Assembly: GCF_026151205.1 (NCBI RefSeq)
Contig: NC_087083.1
Coordinates: forward strand, 3,362,536 to 3,426,535
Reading direction: 5' to 3'
DNA length: 64,000 nucleotides
Source: Bolinopsis microptera
Taxonomy: Eukaryota > Ctenophora > Tentaculata > Lobata > Bolinopsidae
The position numbers were made by a program, and so were the translations under genes. The notes beneath the pieces were generated by a model, which was not told the DNA's origin, ran no database searches, and saw nothing but the letters and a program-made list of their open reading frames with translations. Position 1 is the first letter of the stretch; each line of letters starts with the position of its first letter. Positions 40,301 through 48,452 of the stretch are shown one piece after another.

Positions 40301-41359
40301 TAACACACCATGTTACTATGGTAACACACCATGTTACTATGGTAACACACCATGTTACTATGGTAACACACCATGTTACTATGGTAACACACCATGTTAC
40401 TATGGTAACACACCATGTTACTATGGTAACACACCATGTTACTATAATGGTAACATACCATGTTACTATGGTAACATACCATGTTACTATGTTAACATAC
40501 CATGTTACTATGGTAACATACCATGTTACTATAATGGTAACATACCATGTTACTATGGTAACATACCATGTTACTATGGTAACATATCATGTTACTATGG
40601 TAACATGCCATGTTACTCTGGTAACATACCATGTTACTATGGTAACATACCATGTTTACTATTAATTTAACAGACATCCCTTGTACTTGAGAGATGAATT
40701 CACATGTAATTTCATCTGAAACGCTCTATAGCCATTGATTCACTAATTTGGTGCACAGTTCAGCGAATAAACACTGAGATCAGGTGATCTTAGCCACATT
40801 CCACAACCACCTACCACTACACATACGCACCTAATAACACTTTCAGTGAACATGAGCAGAATGCGACGGGAAGGAAATGACGAATTTTAAAAAGTTGGAA
40901 TTATTAAATTATTAAACGAGATTGACTCACCATTATCCGGCCCTTCCTAGTTTTAGGATAGCTGAGATCCTCGGCAAATATCTTTACCATTCTTTGGACA
41001 CTGAAGACGCGACGGAAGATGCGGGCCAGGCACATGTCTCTTGCGCTGCCGCTAGTCTTCTTTCCCTTCTGCATTATGTAAATGTACACGCTTCCTGAGG
41101 GTATCACATCTTAGTTGAGACGATAATATATAATATATAATATCATATAATAATAATATAATAATATATAATATCAGTCCTTAACAGTTCATGGAAACCA
41201 GTATTTAAGCTACTTGCTCGAGAGGTATGAGCGGCTGTTTTACTTACTGATGAGTCTCCAGATAAGGATAAAGATGAGGCCCCCAACAAAAGGGACAGTG
41301 GTTGAGATTATGAATTTTCTCCATGATCCTGCCGGCAAGCAGTTCTTGGTGCTACCCAT
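20626..41359 (-). CDS. KCNMA1: Slo1/BK-type large-conductance K+ channel alpha subunit, complete gene of about 30 exons
   Basis: A plasma-membrane K+ channel opened by voltage and cytosolic Ca2+. From the ATG at 41359, 28 constitutive exons and two duplicated ones join with full phase agreement to about 1,177 codons. Order: extracellular N-terminus and S0 (residues 16-37), S1-S4, S5, pore with filter TIGYGD (264-269), S6, RCK1, linker with Cys-rich FYCYQCHEY, RCK2 and a long C-terminus. S0 and the two RCK domains place it with Slo1 rather than Slo2. S4 keeps the Arg spacing in GLRFIRAVRL. RCK1 keeps PDAED; the Asp-rich calcium bowl of RCK2 is degenerate. Exon joins are inferred from phase and consensus, not from transcripts. 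Confidence 0.95.
20959..21947 (-). CDS. KCNMA1: Slo1 exons 28-29: C-terminal tail
   Basis: Exon 28 (21947-21821) codes VFVLAQSEMEHNFPLEDTDK then a Ser/Asp-rich acidic stretch. Read through its donor GTTAGT it would end at TAG (21818-21816). Exon 29 (21248-20959) joins in phase 1, codes KKREKQRSQHQVALTIEEES and a basic LKLFAMKHRRLLRLWNKRK segment, and ends at TGA 20961-20959. No family match is claimed for exon 29. Confidence 0.7.
21741..21812. repeat. hexamer array (GTGAAA)n beside Slo1 exon 28 donor
   Basis: About 11 copies. On the minus strand (CACTTT)n begins within 10 bases of the donor. Confidence 0.9.
21975..22072. repeat. imperfect ACTATACACT array
   Basis: Short 10-bp-like array close upstream of the exon 28 acceptor. 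Confidence 0.8.
22325..23853 (-). CDS. KCNMA1: Slo1 exons 24-27: second half of RCK2 and C-terminal core
   Basis: Exons: 23853-23757 (TFYNEKLMRIIRTLITGIDS), 23256-23144 (MSCRIAQISLADERFSGIR), 22911-22793 (VYGELFEMLLRRHSMLALGL) and 22415-22325 (DRYVNTAPPYDAKLRPSDK, matching the RYVITNPPYE segment of Slo1). Phases join without a break. Confidence 0.9.
22606..22740. repeat. 20-bp array CACTACTGTTACCATGACAA
   Basis: Six copies in the intron between exons 26 and 27. Confidence 0.9.
22965..23135. repeat. 11-bp array (ACTATGTAACA)n beside Slo1 exon 25 donor
   Basis: About 15 copies, starting within 10 bases of the donor GTAATT at 23143. Confidence 0.88.
23527..23757. repeat. 8-bp array (CCAGGTAA)n bracketed by two copies of Slo1 exon 24's end
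   Basis: The true exon end and donor (junction at 23757) and a second copy (junction at 23545) share ACCTCG|GTCAGTGTTTTAA. About 22 copies of the 8-bp unit lie between them. Confidence 0.9.
24282..25670. repeat. 69-bp satellite-like array, about 20 near-identical copies
   Basis: Units read GCGCTATCTGGTTAGGGAGT...CATTTGTAAATACAACAT. Four carry an extra 6 bp (GTAAAT). Because 69 and 75 are multiples of three, long frames stay open on both strands. It lies in the intron between exons 23b and 24. Confidence 0.95.
25840..25970 (-). CDS. KCNMA1: Slo1 alternative exon 23b: calcium-bowl segment, more acidic version
   Basis: This 131-nt exon (phase 1 to 0) codes VQDTNVEFMVLDRGDSDQSL, GTASPPFAKGQAF and IVSVLDSILSL. 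It lies 166 bp downstream of 23a. Both lengths leave remainder 2 on division by three, so inclusion of both breaks the frame. It keeps LDRGDSD at the bowl position. Confidence 0.88.
26137..26264 (-). CDS. KCNMA1: Slo1 alternative exon 23a: calcium-bowl segment, basic version
   Basis: This 128-nt exon (phase 1 to 0) codes VNDSNVQFMEKSKDSSQRGL, HMALPFTRGQAF and IVSVLDAILSL. Flanks match the Slo1 calcium-bowl exon (NDTNVQF... and ...SVLDS), but the Asp run is replaced by EKSKDSSQRG. Confidence 0.88.
26437..28583 (-). CDS. KCNMA1: Slo1 exons 19-22: first half of RCK2
   Basis: Exons: 28583-28494 (DHIIVCVFGDTNSPTVGLRN), 28394-28266 (PLRSSNLPMAEVKKVLLLGQ), 28137-27997 (NCLMCLILSSALQGKATDPN) and 26545-26437 (IKGCGGTELIAPRSFKYALN then VPIISEI). 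The 26545 exon is the only complete one of five copies of its 5' end; the others are decoys at 26691, 26963, 27382 and 27885. Confidence 0.92.
26567..27905. repeat. 18-bp array (TAGTGTAACTATGGTAAC)n in four blocks, each ending in a copy of Slo1 exon 22's 5' end
   Basis: Blocks hold about 3, 10, 17 and 22 units. Each is followed by about 60 bp copying the acceptor and first part of exon 22 (TTGTGGCAG then ATAAAAGGCTGCGGTGGAAC), diverging at CTTTAATTATGCCCTG. The copies lack the 3' half of the exon. Confidence 0.95.
28715..28955. repeat. hexamer array (AAAAGT)n beside Slo1 exon 18 donor
   Basis: About 40 copies with a few AAAATT/AAAACT variants. The array starts about 25 bp into the intron. 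Confidence 0.9.
28981..29710 (-). CDS. KCNMA1: Slo1 exons 16-18: RCK1-RCK2 linker
   Basis: Exons: 29710-29637 (AAFYCYQCHEYTSNNEISKC, the conserved Cys-rich FYC segment), 29382-29307 (KFIRTGLSVPVPDGQFDGQY) and 29155-28981 (GPDVPNQVPFWKTLG...GAYHWREPCALDD, matching the FHWC segment). The last donor is the weak GTTACC, inside a GTTACCATGG palindrome. Confidence 0.85.
29888..32106 (-). CDS. KCNMA1: Slo1 exons 10-15: RCK1 domain
   Basis: Exons: 32106-31996 (SHVIVSGYITTSTVSNFMRD), 31879-31774 (HRHFYRCQYFQGSPLGSGDL), 31493-31411 (ACLVIANKHSHEPDAEDAAN), 31084-31015 (VISIKNFRACVRVIIQILNY), 30860-30693 (EHLFNVPDWNKVHGDEVICI) and 30168-29888 (SSDFVGMSFPMVAEICLIKL). All align in order with Slo1 RCK1. 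For the 30860 exon, AG at GTTCAG|GAG gives the right frame; a nearer CCCAG 14 bases upstream does not. Its donor, GTTAGC, is weak. Confidence 0.92.
30195..30300 (-). repeat. dispersed repeat, inverted copy of 45955-46072
   Basis: Both copies share AACATATAAGTGAT, TAGCAGGAG and TTCAAAATAC in the same order. Family unknown. Confidence 0.7.
30309..30517. mobile_element. hAT-type MITE with 13-bp TIRs and 8-bp target duplication
   Basis: Both ends are CAGTGGCGTAACT in inverted orientation. ATGGGGTT is duplicated exactly at 30301-30308 and 30518-30525. The interior is an 18-bp minisatellite (GGGGAGGGGGCGCTAAAA). It lies in the intron between Slo1 exons 14 and 15. Confidence 0.92.
31232..31277 (-). 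pseudogene. U6 snRNA fragment
   Basis: The minus strand reads CTAAAATTGGAACGATACAG followed by AGATGATTAGCATGGCCCCT and GCACAA. This is the U6 core with the ACAGAGA box and the AGC triad region. The 5' stem-loop is missing (a long C-run replaces it) and homology stops after GCACAA. A truncated insertion, not a working gene. Confidence 0.88.
32130..32287. repeat. 21-bp array TAGTTACCATGGTAACACTAC
   Basis: About seven copies just upstream of the exon 10 acceptor. A further five copies lie at 33170-33268. Confidence 0.9.
32987..33075 (-). CDS. KCNMA1: Slo1 alternative exon 9b: S6 gate and S6-RCK1 linker
   Basis: This 89-nt exon codes AVFASFGPAVVELFHKQPSF then LGEYDDSRSR, with acceptor TTGTTTTAG and donor GTAAAT. 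It differs from 9a at the S6 end (FM versus FG; SQ versus FH) and keeps the linker, so both copies look selected. Confidence 0.88.
33170..33268. repeat. 21-bp array TAGTTACCATGGTAACACTAC, second site
   Basis: About five copies between alternative exons 9b and 9a. The same unit as 32130-32287. Confidence 0.88.
33362..33830. repeat. 37-bp array beside Slo1 exon 9a donor
   Basis: About 12 copies of GCATGCACTATGTTTCCATA...AGCACACAGA. The array starts within about 10 bases of the exon 9a donor GTAACT. Confidence 0.9.
33839..33927 (-). CDS. KCNMA1: Slo1 alternative exon 9a: S6 gate and S6-RCK1 linker
   Basis: This 89-nt exon (phase 0 to 2) codes AVFASFMPALVELSQKPASF then LGEYDDSKSR. It has the same length, phase and ending as exon 9b. 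Using both would shift the frame, so the pair should be mutually exclusive. Confidence 0.88.
34120..34501 (-). CDS. KCNMA1: Slo1 exons 7-8: pore turret, selectivity filter and first half of S6
   Basis: Exon 7 (34501-34418) codes VDNMSAQNTQC and GLTFWESLYFLF. Exon 8 (34209-34120) codes ITLSTIGYGDKHPSSRESQI then the S6 start IVIFIIIIGL. The filter is TIGYGD, with Ile where Slo1 usually has Val. Both exons are phase 0. Confidence 0.95.
34640..34775. repeat. 44-bp repeat, three copies
   Basis: Copies of TGGTTCTTGTATCTTGTTGT plus TCAGTGATTAC. It abuts the large exon-derived array. Confidence 0.8.
34776..37909 (-). repeat. about 36 copies of Slo1 exon 6's 3' end plus donor, alternating with (CACAGA)n
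   Basis: On the minus strand each 75-110 bp unit has a variable TGTGTC tract, TTAG, then CTTCTGGTTAACTGCCGGGG...TATTTTCTG and donor GTGAGTACTACTAG. The exon part equals the S5 end SFWLTAGGLYFL. Length differences come from the CA/GA tract. Unit boundaries resemble a 34-nt exon with acceptor and donor. Confidence 0.95.
37910..38061 (-). CDS. KCNMA1: Slo1 exon 6: S4 and S5; source of the 34.8-37.9 kb array
   Basis: It codes GLRFIRAVRLNWFGDD (S4 with three spaced Arg), then SFWLTAGGLYFL (S5 end), and stops at donor GTGAGT. About the last 40 exon bases plus donor are repeated some 36 times immediately downstream in the transcript direction. Confidence 0.95.
38096..38160. repeat. 9-bp array (ATTGTACAT)n
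   Basis: About seven copies close to the exon 6 acceptor. Confidence 0.9.
38381..39170 (-). CDS. KCNMA1: Slo1 exons 3-5: S1 to S3
   Basis: Exon 3 (39170-39109) codes S1, TWLTMLFTIVAIILYLIDTS. Exon 4 (38769-38679) codes S2, LDFICNIFFLWRFTVM. Exon 5 (38492-38381) codes KDKLSFWVELNSLIDFCTIP and PAFLTMYLGTTWL, the very conserved S2-S3 linker and S3. Phases are 0-2, 2-0 and 0-1. Confidence 0.93.
39000..39105. repeat. ATAACTT array beside Slo1 exon 3 donor
   Basis: On the minus strand the array unit AAGTTAT is contained in the real donor context GTAAGTTAT. Confidence 0.85.
39263..40662. repeat. 21-bp array CACCATGTTACTATGGTAACA, about 66 copies
   Basis: It fills most of the intron between exons 2 and 3. 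Five or six units carry an ATA insertion (CTATAATGG), spaced irregularly. Open frames on both strands come from the 21-bp period. Confidence 0.95.
40931..41359 (-). CDS. KCNMA1: Slo1 exons 1-2: start, S0 and S0-S1 loop
   Basis: Exon 1 (41359-41248) codes MGSTKNCLPAGSWRK and the S0 helix FIISTTVPFVGGLIFILIWR. An in-frame TGA lies nine bases upstream of the ATG, supporting this start. Exon 2 (41094-40931) codes the cytoplasmic loop ending TRKGRIM, matching GRVLVV at the S1 edge of Slo1. Confidence 0.88.
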
Positions 41360-41749
41360 CCAATACTTTCACTTTCACTTTCAGTTTCTCTTTCACTTCT
41401 CTCGCTTGTTTCACGGTCCCTAGCGGCCCTGCAACATGCTAGCATTTCTCCTAGAAGTCAGTCTTCATTAGATAAATCAACTAGAATGTAATTCATGCAT
41501 CACATTTAGTTGTTTGTAAATAAATAGTGAACAAGTAGTACTATATACTATATACTATATTATATACAAATAACAAGCATTTCAAAGCAAATACAGTTTA
41601 CCGAACTGTAAACAAAAACTAATCAGCTGTAAAAGCTTCACGTAAAAATACTGAACACAAAACAATTCCTTCACTCTGTTCTTATAACAATATTCCTTTA
41701 CAAAACTATTCTTATAAATCATGTAAACTAAGATCTGTTAAAACGGTAA

Positions 41750-42715
41750 ACGTACTGTAGTGCGACACGTACTGTAGTGCGAAACCTGAAGTTCGACAAG
41801 ACCTCCCTCTTTCGCACTAGAGTTCGTGTCGCACTACACTCCAGGTAGCGTACTGTAGTGCGACACCAGATCCTGTCATATCTCCAAGTTCAGGTCAGAT
41901 CCTATCCTTCTTATGGACCATTAAGTGATTCGTCGATTCGGCTCACGTCACGTATTCGGTATTTCGAAGTGATCCACTGATCCAGTCGTAAGCAGCAGAT
42001 GATCCTAATTCCTATCACACGCATCGTATAAAGACATATCTCTGATTGGGATAACAAGTTTATATGCTTGGGCCATACAGAAGGTCACGATGATTCTACC
42101 GAAGCATACTTCTGGTTCAAGAAACGTTATCCACGACGGATACCGCTACTGCCTGGATAAGAAGCGCGACGACAAGACCTACGACGACACAGTTGGTGAC
42201 TGTCCGCGGACTGTATCCTGAAGGCTGTAAGCATTCTGCTTACTCCTCGGAAAGACACAAGCTCATTACAAAGCCCTCCTGGATGAGCTCCCTGCCTTTG
42301 AAGACAGCCCTGAATCTGTGATGAGTGACTACGAGAGAGCCCTGATCGACACTGTGGAGACGACCTGCCCCATAGGATGCTTCTTCCACCACATACCCGC
42401 CAGGAAACACGACCTGGTCCCGGAATACAACGCAGGTCGCAGAGAACTCTTTGTGACACTTAAGTTCTTGTCGCACTACAGTCCGGGTAACGTAGTGCGA
42501 GAGTGTCGATCTTGGAGGTTTTCGCACTAGGGTACGTGTCGCATTAGGGTACGCGTCGCACTACAGTACGTGTTTCACTACAGTACGTGTCGCACTAAAG
42601 TACGTGTTGCACTACAGTACGTGTCGAACTACAGTACGTGTTGCACTACAGTACGTGTCGCACTACAGTACGTGTCGCACTACAGTACGTGTTGCACTAC
42701 AGTACGGGAATCACA
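41750..42715 (+). mobile_element. MULE-type element remnant with tandem-repeat terminal inverted repeats
   Basis: Both ends are made of CGTACTGTAGTGCGACA-type units in inverted orientation, and also share an inverted CGAAAACCTCCAAGATCGAC-like segment. Between them are decayed fragments of a FLYWCH/MULE transposase. The right end has about ten TACAGTACGTGTCGCAC units. No target duplication was found. Confidence 0.65.
42120..42530 (+). pseudogene. decayed FLYWCH plus MULE transposase fragment
   Basis: About 42120-42210 reads VIHDGYRYCLDKKRDDKTY, like the tail of a FLYWCH finger. Then about 42263-42528 in another frame reads HYKALLDELPAFEDSPE, MSDYERALIDTVET and GCFFHHIP, like the MULE core (xDxERA...GCxFH). 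Stops, a frame change and loss of the middle show a dead copy. Confidence 0.6.
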
Positions 42716-45039
42716 TAACAGTATGTTAAACTAACGCTACAGGGCAGTTTACAGGCAGCCTTAGAACATGAATTATAAAGTTCATCAAGACAAGTCTACC
42801 TTATCAGTCTGCTAGTAGCAGTCTACTAACTTATTCTTATTTAATTAATTAATCATTCTAATTTGTTACTATTAACTTATTAAGAGCCTTACCTCTCACA
42901 CCGTGATCTGGAGAGCTGCCCTTAATAATATAAACATAGAAAAGATTAGTTAGCGATATTCTTATTTATCTGTGAAAATTACTAATATCATGACAAACAG
43001 GCAAAAATGAATTAGCCAAAAAGATAAATCGTACAGTTTTGTATTGTATTGTATACAATACAGTTTTGTAGGAGGCAAAACTAGGAGATTAAAAGAAGTC
43101 AGTAAAAATACGGAGTAATATCTGATATAGTATCAGTAAAAATACGGTGTAATATCTGATATAACCTAACTACAGATATGCATCAGCAGCGACCAGTTGT
43201 AAACTTGTAAAGTTAACTCATTACTGCAACTATGTACCAAATTAAAAGCGGAAAGTGCGAAACGCTCAAATTACTCAAATTAGGAAACTATCGACGGAAT
43301 TGTGAGAGTTAGTAAAACAATAAGCACTGTGGGACCAACAAGTGTTTAATTAAATAGTTTATGAAGGAGTAGCTGGGTAAACAAGTGTTTAATGCTTAAC
43401 TCACAGATCACTGGCTTCTACTTCAGAAGAGGAGGAGGAGTAAAAACATTACAATAGCTTGATATACAATACAGTTGCTGTTCCAACAAGCAAACCTGAA
43501 GTACTCGTGTCCGGGTAGGAGTAGTTAGTAATTAAATAGTTTATGAAGGAGTAGCTGGGTGATTGTCAAGAAGAAGTTCGTATAATGAGGAATAAGTTAT
43601 CTCGTGGAGTGTTAATTGTATTTATGAAGGAGTAGTGTTAATTGAAGTGTTCAGCTCATAAGTCACAGAGATTGGTTAATGAAAGTCCAATGTACGCATT
43701 GTGTAGGAAATATAGATTAATATTTACGGCAGATTTTCCCGACAATTCTGGTCGATGATCTTTTGCTCGCAAAAGAAGCCCAGAAGCAATTGGATGTGAG
43801 CACGTATGACTTGGTTTATGAAGGAGTAGCTTGGTTGCAGACAAAGCAGAGATGATTAGCTGACTACATATAATTTGATAAGGATATTTGGCAGCTAAAA
43901 ACGAAAACTCCTGATCGCACATTAACAGCTTATTAGATTTCGACCGAATCAGTCGCTGATGTAAGAACGGTCAGCAGTAATACGGCGGACAATTGTTGTG
44001 AGTCACTACAAGCCATCATTCGTGTGTCAGCAATTACAAGTGTAAATAACAGTGTATAAAGGTATAACAACACAAGTAGCAGCCTGAAAGATAAGCCTAA
44101 AAGATAAGTTACGTTCCTAATCGGAAATCACAACGTGGCTCTCATGTGAACTTATGCAGTTTAACTCGAACGTTTAAACCATTTGACAAATATCTTTATG
44201 AAGGAGCAAAGGTCATGTTAACTTTCATATCTGAACCTAAAGAAGCTAAATGAACATCATAAAACAGACGTAAATCGTGAAACTGGTGGGAAGTTTAGCC
44301 ATTATTTAACCATGAATCAGCTTCCAGTATTTAACCAATCCAGTATTATAACAAACTAAAAGCTGCAGAATAACTACTAGATGGTACCAGTGTCAAATGT
44401 CGTTGTGAATACTAGAATAGCCGCCCTAAGATACAGTCTGTCGTTACCACGTTACCAATCTTCTTATTGCCTCTATTGTAAGCAAGCAAATAGGCGAACA
44501 CTCAGCACCTCATGATTGCTTCTGACATGGGGGCCGGAGCCGGGGGGGGGGGGGGGGGGGGGGGGTGTTTGGAGGCGCGCTCCGATAAAAACAAATCCTG
44601 CTATTAACTTGAATTACAGACTATTTTTAACGATGAATGGCGTCAATAAGAGAATCTACAAGCATATAGTAGGTGTTATTTATTCGGTTTATTCAAAGCT
44701 TTTACACCTTTAAAAATGTCTTTTATCATTGCTCTAAGAATCAGATATAGACGATTTTAGACGTTATTAATGTTTTATCATTATGGAGTAGTCTGCGTCA
44801 GGAAGGCTCTGATATCATTCTAATTCTGCCCAGTTTTATTCAGTTTACTTCGAACTATTGGAAAAGTAATACAAAGTAACACTGATTTAACACAAGCAAA
44901 GTCCGTACATGGGGCTATACAGGTAGCGTATATCAAGATTATATATCTTACTAGTATTCGCTCTCATACAAACTAGTAAGCTGTTCATTTCCTAGCTTCA
45001 CACCTAGTGATACAATCAATATACTGATATCATTATTAA
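42716..45039. other. no gene seen; possible untranslated mini-exon near 42900
   Basis: At 42896-42923 (minus) a 28-bp block lies between TTAAG and GTAAGG and might be a 5'-UTR exon of Slo1; there is no other support. Motif TATGAAGGAGTAGC recurs at about 43361, 43541 and 43621. A G-run lies at 44540. Confidence 0.3.
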
Positions 45040-45650
45040 TATCATTACCACTCTGATACTCACTATCCTTAGTAAGAAATGCTGTGTAGTCACGCACTCT
45101 GATACTCACTATCCTTAGTAAGAAATGCTGTGTAGTCACGCACTCTGATACTCACTATCCTTAGTAAGAAATGCTGTGTAGTCACGCACTCTGATACTCA
45201 CTATCCTTAGTAAGAATGCTGTGTAGTCACGCACTCTGATACTCACTATCCTTAGTAAGGAATGCTGTGTAGTCACGCACTCTGATACTCACTATCCTTA
45301 GTAAGAAATGCTGTGTAGTCACGCACTCTGATACTCACTATCCTTAGTAAGAAATGCTGTGTAGTCACGCACTCTGATACTCACTATCCTTAGTAAGAAA
45401 TGCTGTGTAGTCACGCACTCTGATACTCACTATCCTTAGTAAGAAATGCTGTGTAGTCACGCACTCTGATACTCACTATCCTTAGTAAGAAATGCTGTGT
45501 AGTCACGCACTCTGATACTCACTATCCTTAGTAAGAAATGCTGTGTAGTCACGCACTCTGATACTCACTATCCTTAGTAAGAAATGCTGTGTAGTCACGC
45601 ACTCTGATACTCACTATCCTTAGTAAGAAATGCTGTGTAGTCACGCACGG
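45040..45650. repeat. 46-bp array, about 13 copies
   Basis: Units of ACTCTGATACTCACTATCCT plus TAGTAAGAAATGCTG. On the minus strand every unit contains TTACTAAG followed by GATA|GTGAGTATC, a strong donor-like string. Confidence 0.93.
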
Positions 45651-45954
45651 ACCACACTCATAGACCACACACAACAATACTACTACTAATTATCATTCCT
45701 ACTTCATAAGAATCAGACTTAATTTGGGAACTAATTACATACCTGAAGTACGCGTGAGGTACGGTGATGCGCTCGTAACCATGGTAACAGCACTGATACA
45801 TAGTCAATACACAGCATAACGCGCTGGACAGAGCGGACAAGGCAATTGTACACAAGCTTAATATATAGAATTAGATTAACGAGACTGCACTATTGTATTG
45901 TATTTGTATTATAATATTTATAAAGGAGTATATAATATGTATATATATATTTAA

Positions 45955-46072
45955 AAACCCCTTCGGCTGTAACCTGGAGGGGATTATTTAAAACATATAA
46001 GTGATAAGAAAAGTTTGTTTTTAGCAGGAGATTTCAAAATACATGTGTAAATCATCTTCAGCTGGGGATGAT
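45955..46072 (+). repeat. dispersed repeat, inverted copy of 30195-30300
   Basis: It shares AACATATAAGTGAT and AGCAGGAG with the intronic copy. From 45651 to 46480 no gene is recognised. Confidence 0.65.
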
Positions 46073-46479
46073 GTTGTGAAGGGGTGATTATATAGTATGA
46101 TGTAGTGGTGACAATGATGTAGGGGTGTGTGACGTGCAAGGGTGCAGTGGACAGGGTGGACAAAATGTTTTAAGTTTACAATACAATAACATTAAAAAAC
46201 TAGGCTTCTGAGGTAGATGAAAAGGAAATGCCAGATGGCGTGGGCTTTAGAGATGAAGCAATCTTGGGAAGGATTGGGACTTGGGTCCCATAGTGAGCTT
46301 TATTTGGTGTAGCTCATTATGTACTTCAGCTGTATTGGTGGATTATCCCCATTCTACATCACTTCGTTATCTTGATAAAACGATCAATTATCATAACAGC
46401 AAAATATCTGACAAGGTCAAGTTATCCCCTTTAAAGAAGTAGGGAGAGGGAGGGTGAGCTAGTATCTTCTTCTGGAATT

Positions 46480-46615
46480 TAATCAAAAGTTAACTAAACG
46501 TTAACTGAATGTTAACTGAATGTTAACTGAATGTTAACTGAATGTTAACTGAATGTTAATGTTAACTGAATGTTAACTGATGTTTAATGGATGTTTAATG
46601 GATGTTTACTGTCAT
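46480..46615. repeat. 12-bp array (GTTAACTGAAT)n
   Basis: About eight imperfect copies. From 46616 to 47507 no gene is seen, only single GTTACC/GGTAAC motifs. Confidence 0.8.
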
Positions 46616-47507
46616 TAAATCGAATGTCGTGAAGTTTTGCTTACTAACAAGCTGCACCAGAAAACGTTCCAATACGAACAAAACGTCGTGTTTTTACAGA
46701 TAATCTAATAATGATATTTCAGAACTGAGCGGAATCTACAAAACCATCCTCTCTCACTTTCACTTGACACTAATAAAGTGTTAATAATGAGACTCTCTCT
46801 CTCTGTTCTGGTTAACGGTTTCTGGCCTCCTACTTAAAAGAGGGAGGTCTTATCACCGTGCCCACAGAATGCAACTCCTGCTAGCTGCATGCCAGGACTC
46901 CCAAAGTATATACGAAATCATAAATAATAAATATCAATGCAACAGACCTCTGGAGTCTGATGATAATAAGTACGGAAGTGGGGCTGCAAATTAATGAAGT
47001 GTAAAAATGGGGGCGTGGGTTTAATTCATTACCCTGCTACTACCAGGATTATAGGTTCATTGTTCATGTTATCATGGTAACAAAACTCACTGAACCTGAG
47101 AAAATGCTTGTGATTCTGGTAGCCATGGCAAGACACGGCCCTGAATAACCATGGGAACAAAGCATACCATACTCACAAAGAATTTAAATTATCTGGGTAG
47201 GTAAATAACCATGGTAACAAAAGCAAATTAGGGATAAATATACGTAAATTAAAAGTGAACGAAAAAGCAAACAAAAGGTTAATTTTCCTGGTGAAACGAC
47301 GTGAAGAGAAAATGAAATTGATTGATTGAGGATGTTTAGATGTTTAATGTTTATACATACAACAAATACTATATATTGTACAGTGTAATCGCTATAAAAT
47401 ACAACATTGTACAGTAGCTAAGCGTAGTTTAGGCTATTTTCCAATTACTGTATAAAGGCTTGTGTAGCAACATTCACTTGGATTGTGCAAAGGAGCTTGC
47501 ACTGTAC

Positions 47508-48452
47508 AGACAAGATTACCTGTAATGTACAGCCAAGATTACCTGTAATGTACAGACAAGATTACCTGTAATGTACAGACAAGATTACCTGTAATGTACA
47601 GACAAGATTACCTGTAATGTACAGACAAGATTACCTGTAATGTACAGACAAGATTACCTGTAATGTACAGACAAGATTACCTGTAATGTACAGACAAGAT
47701 TACCCGCAATGTACAGACAAGATTACCTGTGATGTACAGATAAGATTACCCGCAATGTACAGACACGATTACCTGTGATGTACGGACAAGATTACCTGCA
47801 ATGTACAGACAAGATTACCCGCAATGTACAGACAAGATTACCTGTGATGTACAGAAAAGATTAACTGTAATGTACAGACAAGATTACCTGTAATGTACAA
47901 ACAAGATTATCTGTAATGTACAGACACAATTACCTGCAATGTACAGACAAGATTACCTGTAATGTACAGACAAGATTACCTGTAATGTACAGACAAGATT
48001 ACCCGCAATGTACAGACAAGATTACCTGTAATGTACAGACAAGATTACCTGTAATGTACAGACAAGATTACCTGCAATGTACAGACAAGATTACCTTTAA
48101 TGTACAGACAAGATTACCTGTAATGTACAGACAAGATTACCTTTAATGTACAGACAAGATTACCTGTAATGTACAGACAAGATTACCCGCAATGTACAGA
48201 CAAGATTACCCGCAATGTACAGACAAGATTACCTGTAATGTACAGACAAGATTACCTGTAATGTACAGACAATATTACCTGTAATGTACAGACAAGATTA
48301 CCTGTAATGTACAGACAAGATTACCTGTAATGTACAGACAAGATTACCTATAATGTACAGACAAGACTACCCACAATGTACAGACAAGATTACCTTTAAT
48401 GTACAGACAAGATTACCTGTAATGTAAAGACAAGATTACCTGTAATGTACAG
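47508..48452. repeat. 23-bp array, about 41 copies (GACAAGATTACCTGTAATGTACA)
   Basis: Unit variants CCCGCAATG and CCTGTGATG are interspersed. The minus strand of each unit reads ATTACAG|GTAATC, joining acceptor-like and donor-like strings. Confidence 0.93.

Noticed and set aside
39229-40670. ORFs of over 400 codons on both strands
   Set aside because: A 21-bp array in an intron of Slo1; no coding signal beyond the period.
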